From positions 1 through 64,000 of the forward strand of contig QKJR01000097.1 of assembly GCA_003249215.1 (NCBI GenBank): 64,000 bases of DNA, given 5' to 3'. The stretch is from Rhodobacterales bacterium. GTDB lineage: Bacteria; Pseudomonadota; Alphaproteobacteria; Rhodobacterales; Rhodobacteraceae. The notes under the pieces are model-generated. The model worked only from the letters and a program-made list of their open reading frames with translations, was not told where the DNA came from and ran no database searches. Made by a program: the position numbers and the translations under genes. Shown one piece after another: positions 16,944-25,349 of this stretch. The stretch's first letter is position 1; every line of letters starts with the position of its first letter.

Positions 16944-18050
16944 ATGACCGATTTCTCGACCCGCCTCATCCTGCCCTATATCCAGCCCTCGCAGGCGCAA
17001 AAACACGTGACGCATAACGAGGCCGTGGCGCGGCTCGATCTGCTGGTGCAGCTCACCGTCGAGGCCTTCGACGCAGAGACCCCGCCCGGCGCCCCGACCG
17101 AGGGGCAGGTCTGGGCGCTGGGTGCGGCACCGACCGACGACTGGGCCGGCCAGGGCGGCAAGATCGCCGCTTTCGACAATGGCGTCTGGGCCTTCACCGC
17201 CCCCTCGGCGGGTTGGAGCGCGGTGCTGCGCGGGGCGGCGGAGATGCGGATCTGGACCGGCACGAGCTGGCAGACGCCGGGGCTCTCGGGGCTCGACAAT
17301 CTCGACGGGATCGGCATCAACACAAACCATGACGCGACCAACCGCCTCGCGGTTTCGGCGGATGCCACCCTGCTCAGCCATGAAGGCGCCGGCCATCAGC
17401 TCAAGATCAACAAGGCCGCCGCGGGCGACACGGCGAGCCTGCTTTTTCAGACCGGCTGGTCGGGGCGCGCCGAGATGGGCACCGCGGGCACCGATGCCTT
17501 CGCGATCAAGGTGAGCGCGGATGGCGGGAGCTGGACCGAGGCGCTGAGCTTTGCCCCCGCAACCGGCATCGCCTCGGGCGCGGCCGTGCAGCAAAGCGCA
17601 ACCGATGTGACCGCCGGGCGGCTGATGCGCGCCGATTACGGTTACGGCCCCGGCAATCTGCTCGGCACGGTGACGCAATCGGGGGGTGTGCCCACCGGCG
17701 CGGTGATCGAACAGGGCAGCACCGCCAATGGCGCCTATACCCGCTTCGCCGATGGCACCCAGATCTGCACCGCGAGCCTCTCGGCCGCCTATGCCGCCGC
17801 CACCCATTGCGCAGCAAGCTGGACCTTCCCCGCAGCCTTCGCCGCAGCGCCGGTGGTGCAGATCACCGCCGATGGCGCGGGCTGGGCCAGCTCGGTCAGC
17901 TCGGGGCTCTCGCGCGGCGATGCGCAGGCGCTGCTTGGTACCACCTCGGCCTCGGCCGCGAGCGCCGAGATCTGGGCGCGCAGCGGGGTCAGCTTCGGCG
18001 CCTCGGATGCGGTGACACTGCATCTGCAGGCGGTGGGCCGCTGGTTCTGA
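16944..18050 (+). CDS. DUF2793 protein, candidate gene-transfer-agent tail fibre
   Basis: The 368-residue protein begins MTDFSTRLILPYIQPSQAQKHVTHNEA, the characteristic opening of DUF2793. VWAFTAPSAGW and MRIWTGTSWQ follow, then a repetitive Ala/Ser/Gly-rich region suited to a fibre. In Rhodobacter capsulatus a DUF2793 protein encoded away from the main gene-transfer-agent cluster (rcc00171) is a tail fibre of the particle. The lone gene here, with no phage genes nearby, fits that arrangement. The ATG at 16944 is preferred over 16926 because GGAG lies 7 nt upstream. A remnant prophage gene is the alternative. Confidence 0.65.
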   Translation: MTDFSTRLILPYIQPSQAQKHVTHNEAVARLDLLVQLTVEAFDAETPPGAPTEGQVWALGAAPTDDWAGQGGKIAAFDNGVWAFTAPSAGWSAVLRGAAEMRIWTGTSWQTPGLSGLDNLDGIGINTNHDATNRLAVSADATLLSHEGAGHQLKINKAAAGDTASLLFQTGWSGRAEMGTAGTDAFAIKVSADGGSWTEALSFAPATGIASGAAVQQSATDVTAGRLMRADYGYGPGNLLGTVTQSGGVPTGAVIEQGSTANGAYTRFADGTQICTASLSAAYAAATHCAASWTFPAAFAAAPVVQITADGAGWASSVSSGLSRGDAQALLGTTSASAASAEIWARSGVSFGASDAVTLHLQAVGRWF

Positions 18051-18056
18051 GGCCCG

Positions 18057-18086
18057 CCCGGTCCCGCCTCGCACGGCGGGGCCGGG
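18057..18086 (+). terminator. Strong hairpin after the DUF2793 gene
   Basis: CCCGGTCCCGCC and GGCGGGGCCGGG pair over 12 positions (one G-U) around TCGCAC, 6 bp after the stop codon. There is no long T-tract. It insulates the fibre-like gene from ppk2 and ends 1 bp before the Pho-box-like repeat. Confidence 0.5.
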
Positions 18087-18087
18087 A

Positions 18088-18105
18088 CTGTTACACTCCT
18101 GTCAC
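18088..18105 (+). promoter_or_regulatory. Pho-box-like direct repeat upstream of ppk2
   Basis: CTGTTAC-ACTC-CTGTCAC is two 7-bp half-sites spaced by 4 bp (11-bp period), the layout of a PhoB binding site (consensus CTGTCAT-N4-CTGTCAC/T). The second half-site fits perfectly and the first has two differences. It lies 42 bp before the ppk2 start, suggesting phosphate-dependent control. Confidence 0.55.
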
Positions 18106-18147
18106 GCGCGGATGATTGAAGAGAAGCGCGCAGAGCAGGAGCGGACC

Positions 18148-19050
18148 ATGGAAAAGCCCAAGGATTGGCTGGAGGCGGAACTCGCCGACAATCTCGACGA
18201 GGATTACGAGATCGAGCTCGAGGATGCGATCCTCTCGCAGGAGATCGCCAAGATCTACCGCGAGAACCATCCCGACACGATCGACCGCAAGGTCTATTTC
18301 CAATCGCTGCTGCGGCTGCAATCCGAGCTGATCAAGCTGCAGGACTGGGTGCAATATCACGGCAAGAAGGTCGTCGTTCTGTTCGAGGGGCGCGACTCGG
18401 CCGGCAAGGGCGGGGTGATCAAGCGCCTCACGCAGCGCCTCAACCCGCGCGTGGTGCGCACCGTCGCGCTGCCTGCGCCCTCGGACCGGGAAAAGACGCA
18501 GTGGTATTTCCAGCGTTACGTGCCACATCTGCCCGCGGGCGGCGAGATCGTGCTCTTTGACCGCAGCTGGTATAACCGCGCGGGCGTTGAGCGGGTGATG
18601 GGCTTTGCCTCCGAGGATCAGGTCGAGGAGTTCTTCCGCGACGTGGTCGAATTCGAGCGGATGCTGGTGCGCTCGGGGATCATCGTCATCAAATACTGGT
18701 TCTCGATCACCGACGAGGAGCAGCAGATGCGCTTCCTGATGCGGATCCACGATCCGCTCAAGCAGTGGAAGCTCTCGCCGATGGATCTGCAGAGCCGGGT
18801 GCGCTGGGAGCAATATACCAAGGCCAAGGAAGAGATGCTCGAGCGCACGAATATCGACGAGGCGCCGTGGTATATCGTCGAGGGCAACGACAAGAAGCGC
18901 GCGCGGCTCAATTGCATCGACCATCTGCTGAGCCTGATCCCCTATGAGGATGTGCCGCATGAGCAGGTGAGCCTGCCCGATCGGGTCTTCAACCCCGATT
19001 ACGAGCGCGCCGTGCTGCCGCCCGAGCTCTATGTGCCGCAGAAATACTGA
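18148..19050 (+). CDS. ppk2: Polyphosphate kinase 2 family protein
   Basis: PPK2 enzymes transfer phosphate between polyphosphate and nucleoside di- or monophosphates in the cytosol. The 300-residue product has Walker A EGRDSAGKGG (residues 80-89) and Walker B FDRSWYNRAGVERVMGF (about 137-153). The conserved tail contains WYIVEGNDKKRARLNCI. Length and motifs indicate a one-domain enzyme, most like the class I (nucleoside diphosphate) type. The ATG at 18148 has GGAG 6 nt upstream; an earlier in-frame ATG at 18112 lacks one. The upstream Pho-box-like repeat suggests induction when phosphate is scarce. It is convergent with the next operon. Confidence 0.93.
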   Translation: MEKPKDWLEAELADNLDEDYEIELEDAILSQEIAKIYRENHPDTIDRKVYFQSLLRLQSELIKLQDWVQYHGKKVVVLFEGRDSAGKGGVIKRLTQRLNPRVVRTVALPAPSDREKTQWYFQRYVPHLPAGGEIVLFDRSWYNRAGVERVMGFASEDQVEEFFRDVVEFERMLVRSGIIVIKYWFSITDEEQQMRFLMRIHDPLKQWKLSPMDLQSRVRWEQYTKAKEEMLERTNIDEAPWYIVEGNDKKRARLNCIDHLLSLIPYEDVPHEQVSLPDRVFNPDYERAVLPPELYVPQKY

Positions 19051-19081
19051 TGTGATTCTGATTTTTCGGTAATTACAGAAG

Positions 19082-20233
19082 TCAGTCAGGCCAGCGGGTG
19101 AGAACCCCGCCGGCTTCGAGCACCGCCACCCTGTCCGCGGGAATGTTCCAGGCCGTGAGTGTCTCCGCGGCCCCGCCGACCGGCAGGCGCGGGGCGGAAA
19201 CCGGCGGCGCGGGCGTGCGTTCGAACCGCGGCGCGGGCGCGGGATGGGTAACGGCGCCGAGCGTGGTGAACGCCCCCCGGGTCGCGTTTTGCGGATGGCC
19301 CGGCGCCTCGGCCCAGTCGAGGACGGGCGAGACGCAGGCATCTGACCCGGCAAAGAGCCGTTCCCAATGCGCACGCGGGGCCCGCGCGAAGACCGCTGCC
19401 AGACGCGCCCGGGCTGCGGGCCAGCTTGCCTGATCCGCCTGATCGAATTCGGCCGGATCGAGCCCGAGACCGGCAAGCAGGACCGCGTGAAACTGTGGCT
19501 CGATCGCGCCCACCGCCACGAAGCCCCCATCGGCGCATTCGTAAAGCCCGTAGAAATAGGCCCCGCCGTCGAGCAGATTGGCCTCGCGCCGGTCTTCCCA
19601 GGCGCCCGCGCCACGAAAGCCGTGGATCATCGCGGAAATCAGCGCGGTGCCATCGGTCATCGCCGCATCGACCACTTGGCCCCGCCCGGTCGCCCGCGCG
19701 TTCAGGATCGCCGCGAGCAGACCGAAGGAGAGCATCATCCCGCCCCCCGCGAAATCGCCGACAAGGTTCAGCGGCACCACAGGGCGCTCGGCCGGGCCGA
19801 TCGCGCCCAGAACCCCCGAGAGCGCGATATAGTTGATGTCATGCCCCGCCGCCTGCGCGAGCGGCCCGGCCTGCCCCCAGCCGGTCATCCGCCCATAGGC
19901 GAGGCGCGGATTGCGCGCGAGGCATTCGGCGGGACCAAGGCCCAACCGCTCGGTCACGCCGGGGCGAAACCCCTCGATCAGCGCATCGGCCCCGGCGATC
20001 AGATCGAGGACCAGCGCCTTGCCTTCGGGGTGTTTCAGATCGACCGCGATCGAGCCCCGCCCGCGCGCCAGCACATCCGCCTCGGTGTCGATCGAGGGGA
20101 TCGCCCGGCGCGGGCGCGGCGCATGGATACGGATCACCTGCGCGCCATGATCGGCCAGCATCATCGCCGCAAAGGGCGCAGGCCCCAGCCCCGCCAGCTC
20201 GACCACCTTCACGCCCTCAAGGACTCCGGCCAT
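19082..20233 (-). CDS. Family III CoA-transferase (alpha-methylacyl-CoA racemase-like)
   Basis: The 383-residue protein begins [31 protein letters not shown], the CaiB/BaiF (class III) opening. [31 protein letters not shown] and the [11 protein letters not shown] helix start follow. The pattern [28 protein letters not shown] is closest to alpha-methylacyl-CoA racemases, which epimerise branched acyl-CoAs before beta-oxidation. It is the last gene of a four-gene minus-strand operon; its ATG overlaps the upstream stop (ATGA). In this context a role with branched-chain or modified acyl-CoAs is likely. A true CoA-transferase activity cannot be excluded. Confidence 0.85.
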   Translation of the reverse strand: MAGVLEGVKVVELAGLGPAPFAAMMLADHGAQVIRIHAPRPRRAIPSIDTEADVLARGRGSIAVDLKHPEGKALVLDLIAGADALIEGFRPGVTERLGLGPAECLARNPRLAYGRMTGWGQAGPLAQAAGHDINYIALSGVLGAIGPAERPVVPLNLVGDFAGGGMMLSFGLLAAILNARATGRGQVVDAAMTDGTALISAMIHGFRGAGAWEDRREANLLDGGAYFYGLYECADGGFVAVGAIEPQFHAVLLAGLGLDPAEFDQADQASWPAARARLAAVFARAPRAHWERLFAGSDACVSPVLDWAEAPGHPQNATRGAFTTLGAVTHPAPAPRFERTPAPPVSAPRLPVGGAAETLTAWNIPADRVAVLEAGGVLTRWPD

Positions 20234-21360
20234 CAGAGCCCCCGCGCGATCACGAGGCGTTGCACCTCGGAGGTGCCTTCATAGATCTGGCAGACCCGCA
20301 GATCGCGATAGATCCGCTCGACCGGGTAATCGGCCAGATAGCCATAGCCGCCGTGGATCTGGATCGCGTCGGACGCCACGCGCTCGGCCATTTCGGAGGC
20401 AAAGAGCTTCGCCATCGAGGCCTCGGTGAGGCAGGGCCGCCCGGCTTCGCGCAGGCTGGCCGCCTGCAACACGAGGCCCCGCGCCGCGGCAATCTGCGTC
20501 GCCATATCGGCCAGCTTGAACGCCACCGCCTGCTGCTCGAAGATCGGCTTGCCGAAGGCCTGACGTTCGCGTGCATAATCCCGCGCGGCCTCGAACGCCG
20601 CCCGCGCCATGCCCACCGCCTGCGCGGCAATGCCGATCCGCCCGCCCTCGAGATTGGCCAGAGCGATCCGATAGCCCTCGCCCTCCTCACCCAGACGATT
20701 TTCCACCGGCACGCGCATCCCCTCGAAGGCCAATGCACAGGTGTCGGACGCATGTTGGCCGAGCTTCTCCTCGACCCGCACCACCTGATAGCCGGGGGTG
20801 TCGGTCGGCACGATGAAGGCGGAAATCCCTTTCTTGCCCGCCGCCGGATCGGTGACCGCAAAGACGATCACCACATCGCCGTTCTGGCCGTTGGTGATGA
20901 ACTGCTTGGCGCCGTCGATGACGTAATGATCGCCCTCGCGTCGCGCACGCGTGCGGATCGCCGAGGCGTCCGAACCCGCCTGCGGCTCGGTCAGGGCAAA
21001 GCCCCCGATCCACTCGCCCGCCGCCATCTTCGGCAGAAAGCGCGCCTTCTGCTCCTCGGTGCCGAACCGCAAGATCGGCACGCAGCCAACCGAACTGTGA
21101 ACGGACAGGATCGTCGAGGTCGCGCCCTCGGCCGCGGCGATTTCCTCGAGCGCCAAGGCATAGGACACCATCCCGAGGTCCGAGCCGCCATAGGCCTCGG
21201 GCACCAGCATCCCCATGAATCCCAACTCGCCCATCTCGGCGATCTCGGCACGGGGAAACTCATGCGCCCGGTCGCGCGCGGCGGCACCCGGCGCAAGGCG
21301 TTCCTGCGCGAAGGCGCGCACCGCGTCGCGGATCGCCTCCTGATCTTCGGTCAGGATCAT
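20233..21360 (-). CDS. Acyl-CoA dehydrogenase
   Basis: This FAD enzyme introduces the alpha-beta double bond in acyl-CoA esters. The 375 residues show the expected order: an N-terminal helical domain ([18 protein letters not shown]), [13 protein letters not shown] and a middle beta domain (DYLV-like [13 protein letters not shown]). The C-terminal helical domain carries [20 protein letters not shown] and [15 protein letters not shown]. The glutamate in YEGTSE is the catalytic base in the short/branched-chain branch. ATG 21360 is used because it overlaps the upstream TGA; an earlier in-frame ATG would add a non-homologous tail. Confidence 0.93.
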   Translation of the reverse strand: MILTEDQEAIRDAVRAFAQERLAPGAAARDRAHEFPRAEIAEMGELGFMGMLVPEAYGGSDLGMVSYALALEEIAAAEGATSTILSVHSSVGCVPILRFGTEEQKARFLPKMAAGEWIGGFALTEPQAGSDASAIRTRARREGDHYVIDGAKQFITNGQNGDVVIVFAVTDPAAGKKGISAFIVPTDTPGYQVVRVEEKLGQHASDTCALAFEGMRVPVENRLGEEGEGYRIALANLEGGRIGIAAQAVGMARAAFEAARDYARERQAFGKPIFEQQAVAFKLADMATQIAAARGLVLQAASLREAGRPCLTEASMAKLFASEMAERVASDAIQIHGGYGYLADYPVERIYRDLRVCQIYEGTSEVQRLVIARGL

Positions 21361-22535
21361 CACACCACCCGCTCGATCGCGACCGCCGTCGCTTCGCCGC
21401 CGCCGATGCAAAGCGACGCGACCCCGCGCTTCATCCCATAGGTCTCAAGCGCGGCCAGCAGCGTCACCATCACCCGCGCACCTGAGGCCCCGATCGGATG
21501 GCCGAGAGCACAGGCCCCGCCATGGACGTTGACCTTGTCATGCGGCAGATCGAGATCGCGCATCGCCGCCATGGCGACGACCGCAAAGGCTTCGTTCACC
21601 TCGAAGAGATCGACATCGGACAGAGCCCAGCCGGTGCGCTGGCTCAGTTTACGAACCGCACCGATCGGCGCAGTCGGGAACAGGTTCGGCTTGTCGGCAT
21701 GGGTCGCGTGACCGACGAGAATGGCCCGCGGGGTGAGCCCCCGCCGCTCGGCCTCGGACGCGCGCATCATCACCAGCGCCGCCGCCCCGTCCGAGATCGA
21801 CGAGGAATTCGCCGCCGTCACCGTGCCCCCCGCGCGGAAGGCGGGCTTCAGACCCGGGATCTTGTCGGGCCGCGCCTTGCCGGGCTGTTCGTCGATGCTG
21901 ACCTGCCCCGCCTTCACCGTGACCGGCGTGATCTCGGACACGAACTTCCCCTCGGCAATCGCCCGCTGCGCCCGGGCGAGCGATTCGAGCGCGTAACCAT
22001 CCTGCGCCTCGCGGGTGAACTGATAGGCCTCGGCGCAATCCTCGGCAAAGGTGCCCATCAGACGGCCCTTGTCATAGGCGTCCTCGAGCCCGTCGAGGAA
22101 CATGTGGTCCATCACTTGCCCGTGGCCCATCCGGTAACCACCGCGCGCCTTGGGCAAGAGATAGGGCGCATTCGACATGCTCTCCATGCCCCCCGCCACG
22201 ACCACATCGGCCGAGCCCGCGGCCAAAAGGTCATGGCCAAACATCGCGGCCTTCATGCCCGACCCGCACATCTTGTTCACCGTCGTGCAACCGGCGCCGA
22301 GCGGCAGCCCGGCACCAAGGCTCGCCTGCCGCGCCGGCGCCTGCCCCTGCCCCGCGGGCAGCACGCAGCCCATGATCACCTCATCGACCTGATCACGGCC
22401 AAGCCCCGCGCCATCGACCGCGGCACCAATCGCCGCAGCCCCCAGCGCAGGCGCCAGCGTGCCGGCGAAATCGCCTTGAAAACCGCCCATCGGCGTGCGC
22501 GCCGCCCCTACGATAACGATCGGATCGTGTTTCAT
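21360..22535 (-). CDS. Acetyl-CoA acetyltransferase (thiolase)
   Basis: Thiolase cleaves 3-ketoacyl-CoA or condenses two acetyl-CoA. The 391-residue protein has the three active-site regions: the nucleophilic cysteine in [14 protein letters not shown] (about residue 90), the histidine in [19 protein letters not shown], and the C-terminal cysteine in [12 protein letters not shown]. The preceding region [15 protein letters not shown] is typical. It lies second in the operon, 9 bp after the SDR gene, and overlaps the dehydrogenase start. The set SDR, thiolase and acyl-CoA dehydrogenase supplies most of a beta-oxidation turn; no enoyl-CoA hydratase is present here. Confidence 0.93.
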   Translation of the reverse strand: MKHDPIVIVGAARTPMGGFQGDFAGTLAPALGAAAIGAAVDGAGLGRDQVDEVIMGCVLPAGQGQAPARQASLGAGLPLGAGCTTVNKMCGSGMKAAMFGHDLLAAGSADVVVAGGMESMSNAPYLLPKARGGYRMGHGQVMDHMFLDGLEDAYDKGRLMGTFAEDCAEAYQFTREAQDGYALESLARAQRAIAEGKFVSEITPVTVKAGQVSIDEQPGKARPDKIPGLKPAFRAGGTVTAANSSSISDGAAALVMMRASEAERRGLTPRAILVGHATHADKPNLFPTAPIGAVRKLSQRTGWALSDVDLFEVNEAFAVVAMAAMRDLDLPHDKVNVHGGACALGHPIGASGARVMVTLLAALETYGMKRGVASLCIGGGEATAVAIERVV

Positions 22536-22544
22536 CGCGTCCCC

Positions 22545-23306
22545 CTATTTCGCGGCCATGCGCAAGGCGCCGTCGATGCGGATCACCTCGCCGTTCAGCA
22601 TCTGGTTCTCGACGATATGGCGCACCAGCGCCGCATATTCGGCCGGATCGCCCAGCCGCGGCGGGAACGGCACCGAGGCGCCAAGGCTGTCCTGCACCTC
22701 TTGCGGCAGACCGGCCATCATCGGCGTCTTGAAGATGCCGGGCGCAATCGTCACCACGCGGATGCCATGGCGCGCCAGCTCGCGCGCGGCCGGCAGGGTC
22801 AGCGCCGCGACCCCGCCCTTCGACGCGGCATAGGCCGCCTGCCCGATCTGCCCGTCGAAAGCCGCGATCGAGGCGGTGTTGACGATCACCCCCCGCTCGC
22901 CGCCGCGCCCGGGTTCCTGCGCCGCCATCGCCTCGGCCGCCAGCCGCAGCATGTTGAACGTGCCGATCAGGTTGATGCCGATGGCGCGCGCGAAGCGATC
23001 GAGATCATGCGCCCCCTCGCGGCCAAGGATCTTCTCGCCCGGCGCCACGCCCGCGCAATTGACCAGAACGTCGATCCGCCCGAAGGCCTCGACCGCCGCG
23101 GCCACCGCCGCACGCCCGTCGGCATCCTGCGTCACATCGGTGCGCACGAACCGCGCCGCATCCCCGAGCTCCGCTGCCATCGCCGCCCCGGCCGATTCGT
23201 TCACATCGAGCAAAACCGCCCGGCCGCCGCCCTCGACCGCCATCCGCGCCACCGCAGCGCCAAGACCCGAGCCGCCGCCCGTCACCAGAAACGTCCGGTT
23301 TTCCAT
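22545..23306 (-). CDS. SDR dehydrogenase, 3-hydroxyacyl-CoA dehydrogenase type 2-like
   Basis: The 253-residue protein is a classical short-chain dehydrogenase: [10 protein letters not shown] (NAD-binding), the NCAGVA motif, a serine in [11 protein letters not shown] and the YAASK catalytic pair. The sequence style ([17 protein letters not shown], then [30 protein letters not shown]) is like type 2 3-hydroxyacyl-CoA dehydrogenases (HSD17B10 group), which oxidise short and branched 3-hydroxyacyl-CoAs. ATG 23306 has a strong GGAGG. It is the first gene of the operon and lies opposite the AraC regulator. Confidence 0.88.
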   Translation of the reverse strand: MENRTFLVTGGGSGLGAAVARMAVEGGGRAVLLDVNESAGAAMAAELGDAARFVRTDVTQDADGRAAVAAAVEAFGRIDVLVNCAGVAPGEKILGREGAHDLDRFARAIGINLIGTFNMLRLAAEAMAAQEPGRGGERGVIVNTASIAAFDGQIGQAAYAASKGGVAALTLPAARELARHGIRVVTIAPGIFKTPMMAGLPQEVQDSLGASVPFPPRLGDPAEYAALVRHIVENQMLNGEVIRIDGALRMAAK

Positions 23307-23377
23307 ACCTGTCTTCCTCCCGTGCCGGATCCTCCATCCAGCTCTTCGCGTAAAATTATCCGCAATTCTGTTGCAAA

Positions 23378-23390
23378 CAATGGCACATTG
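23378..23390. promoter_or_regulatory. Palindrome between the acyl-CoA operon and araC-type gene
   Basis: CAATG-GCA-CATTG is a perfect palindrome, extended outward to GCAA...TTGC. It sits in the 123-bp divergent gap. A possible minus-strand promoter (TTGTTT, 16 bp, TAATTT) overlaps and follows it. It is a candidate binding site for the adjacent regulator. Confidence 0.4.
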
Positions 23391-23429
23391 CGTCTTCATT
23401 GATGATCGGCTTTGCCACATGAGGAGACG

Positions 23430-24410
23430 ATGGAGCGCCGCCAGATCTCGCCCGGTTTCGTCGAGGATGCGCTCGATTGCCTGCGCGTGCGTGGCATCGA
23501 CCCGACTCCGATCCTCGCGGCCTCCGCCCTGCCCGCGACCCCCGACGCCGCGATCACCAGCCAGCATTACGGGCGGCTCTGGCATTTGACGGCCGAGGCG
23601 CTGCAGGACGAGTTCTTCGGTCTCGGCGCCCGTCCGATGCGCCCGGGCAGTTTCGCGTTGATGGGTCATGCGGTGCTCCATGCGCATGACCTCGGTCAGG
23701 CGCTGCGCCGTGCTTTGCGGTTTCTCAATATCGTTCTCGACGATCCGCGTGGCACGCTGCAGGTGCACGGTTCCGAGGCCGAGATCGTGTTGAGCGACGC
23801 CGGTGCCCTCCGCCCTGCCTTCGCCTATCGCACCTATTGGCTGATCGTGATGGGGCTCGCCTGTTGGCTCATCGGACGACGCATTCCCTTGCGTCAACTT
23901 TATTTTTCCTGCGCGGCCCCGTCGCATCGACGCGATTATGCGCAGTTCTTCGGCGCCCCGGTCCGCTTCGACCAGCCGCGCAGCCGGCTCGTCTTCGACG
24001 CCGCCTATCTCGCGCTTCCGGTGATCCGCGACGAAGCCGCGCTGCGGCATTTTCTGCGCGAGGCGCCGGCCAATATCCTCGTGCGCTATCGCCACGATCA
24101 GGGCACGGCCGGCCGGGTCCGTGCCCGCCTGAGAGAGCTTGCGCCCGCGGACTGGCCGCGGTTCGAGGCGCTGGCCGAGACCCTGCGGATGTCGCCCGCG
24201 ACGCTGCGACGGCGCCTGCGCGCCGATGGCCAGAGCTTCGCCGCGATCAAGGATGAGCTGCGCGCGGTTCTCGCCGAACGTCTGCTCGCCGAGGGTCGCC
24301 TCAGCATCGCCGAGATCGCCGCCGAACTCGGCTATAGCGAGCCCAGCGCCTTTCATCGCGCCTTCCGCAAACGCAGCGGCCACAGCCCCCGGAACCGGCG
24401 AGAGACCTGA
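23430..24410 (+). CDS. AraC-family transcriptional regulator
   Basis: The 326-residue regulator has an N-terminal ligand domain of the Arabinose_bd type (residues about 15-200: [20 protein letters not shown], then [15 protein letters not shown]). Two C-terminal helix-turn-helix motifs follow ([19 protein letters not shown] and [20 protein letters not shown]). This domain order is shared with OruR/ArgR-type and PHB- or acyl-CoA-related activators. Divergent orientation to the acyl-CoA operon suggests it controls that operon. ATG 23430 follows GAGGAG closely; a TTG at 23412 is the alternative start. Confidence 0.88.
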   Translation: MERRQISPGFVEDALDCLRVRGIDPTPILAASALPATPDAAITSQHYGRLWHLTAEALQDEFFGLGARPMRPGSFALMGHAVLHAHDLGQALRRALRFLNIVLDDPRGTLQVHGSEAEIVLSDAGALRPAFAYRTYWLIVMGLACWLIGRRIPLRQLYFSCAAPSHRRDYAQFFGAPVRFDQPRSRLVFDAAYLALPVIRDEAALRHFLREAPANILVRYRHDQGTAGRVRARLRELAPADWPRFEALAETLRMSPATLRRRLRADGQSFAAIKDELRAVLAERLLAEGRLSIAEIAAELGYSEPSAFHRAFRKRSGHSPRNRRET

Positions 24411-24427
24411 TCCGGGACGCCCGGATC
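24409..24427 (+). terminator. Hairpin at the end of the AraC-type gene
   Basis: GATCCGGG-ACG-CCCGGATC, a perfect 8-bp stem, begins inside the stop codon region. No T-tract follows. The remaining 200 bp before the next gene show no feature I can support. Confidence 0.35.
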
Positions 24428-24629
24428 GGCTTAACTGAATCTTCACGATGCGCCCGCAGGCTCGATCCGTCGTCTCTGCGAGGGCCGGGGCGACGGGTCA
24501 TGCTCCGGCAGCAGGGGGCGGTCGCCGGGGTCGTCGGAAACGAGACCGGCGCCGGCTGCGCAAGGGCCGAACGGACCCGAAGAGATGGGAGGCACTCGAC
24601 AGGATCGACATTCAGTGAGGAGCTGAGGA

Positions 24630-25349
24630 ATGAACTATTCGGAACGTGATGAGGTGCCCTCGGGCACCGCAGATACCCGTCAGGGGCAGTTGACCGCGCT
24701 GGTGCTCGACGATCAACAGATCGACCGGATGCGCCTCATCGACCTGTGCCGCAAGGCCGGGCTCAGCCTGCAGTTCGCGGAAGCCACCGACATTCGCGAG
24801 ATGCGCCACCTGCTCGACACGACCTCTTTCGACATCGTCTTCATCGACTATCACCTGGGCATGGAAACCGGGCTCGATGCGCTGCGGCTTCTGACCAGCC
24901 ACGCCGATCAGGAACGGGCGATCCCGATCATGGTCACCTCGATGGGCGATCATCAGGTGGTGGTGCGCGCAATGCGCTCGGGCTGTGTCGACTATCTCGT
25001 CAAGGACGATCTCAGCATCGCCGAGATCCAGCGCGCGATCACCTCGGCGGTCGAACGCCGGATCCTGCTCGCGGCGCTGAGCCAGGAACGCGCCACCCGG
25101 CAGCTCGCGCGGCTCACCGTCGAGCGCTTCGCCCAGAGCAGCGCCCCGCGCATGGTCCATATCCTGACCGGAATGCTGCGCCGCCTGCGCAACTTGCGCA
25201 GCGCCGACAGTCTCGACGGCGATGTGGCCGAACAGTTGACCGAGCTGAACGGAGCCTGTGGCGAATTGATCGAGCTGGTCGACACGATGCAGATCCAGTT
25301 CGATCCACGCCCGCAAACCGCCCCGATGCCGGTGACCGAGGCGCGCTGA
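24630..25349 (+). CDS. Response regulator with degenerate DHp-like C-terminus
   Basis: Residues 20-145 are a receiver domain: acidic pocket LVLDDQQ, phospho-acceptor D73 in FIDYHLGM and lysine in VDYLVKDD. The C-terminal 90 residues have no DNA-binding motif. Instead they form two predicted helices (ERATRQLARLTVERFAQSSAPRMV..., then LTELNGACGELIELVDTMQIQF) whose pattern parallels the dimerisation domain of the hybrid kinase three genes downstream. The phosphorylatable histidine is replaced (QSSAP against HDFKAP). There is no ATPase domain. It is the first gene of a coupled four-gene operon and probably an adaptor or phosphate sink. A good GAGGAG ribosome binding site precedes it. Confidence 0.75.
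   Translation: MNYSERDEVPSGTADTRQGQLTALVLDDQQIDRMRLIDLCRKAGLSLQFAEATDIREMRHLLDTTSFDIVFIDYHLGMETGLDALRLLTSHADQERAIPIMVTSMGDHQVVVRAMRSGCVDYLVKDDLSIAEIQRAITSAVERRILLAALSQERATRQLARLTVERFAQSSAPRMVHILTGMLRRLRNLRSADSLDGDVAEQLTELNGACGELIELVDTMQIQFDPRPQTAPMPVTEAR

Noticed and set aside
15387-18074. 895-codon minus-strand open frame
   Set aside because: It spans two supported plus-strand genes and their gap, and its composition is typical of antiphase reading of GC-rich codons.
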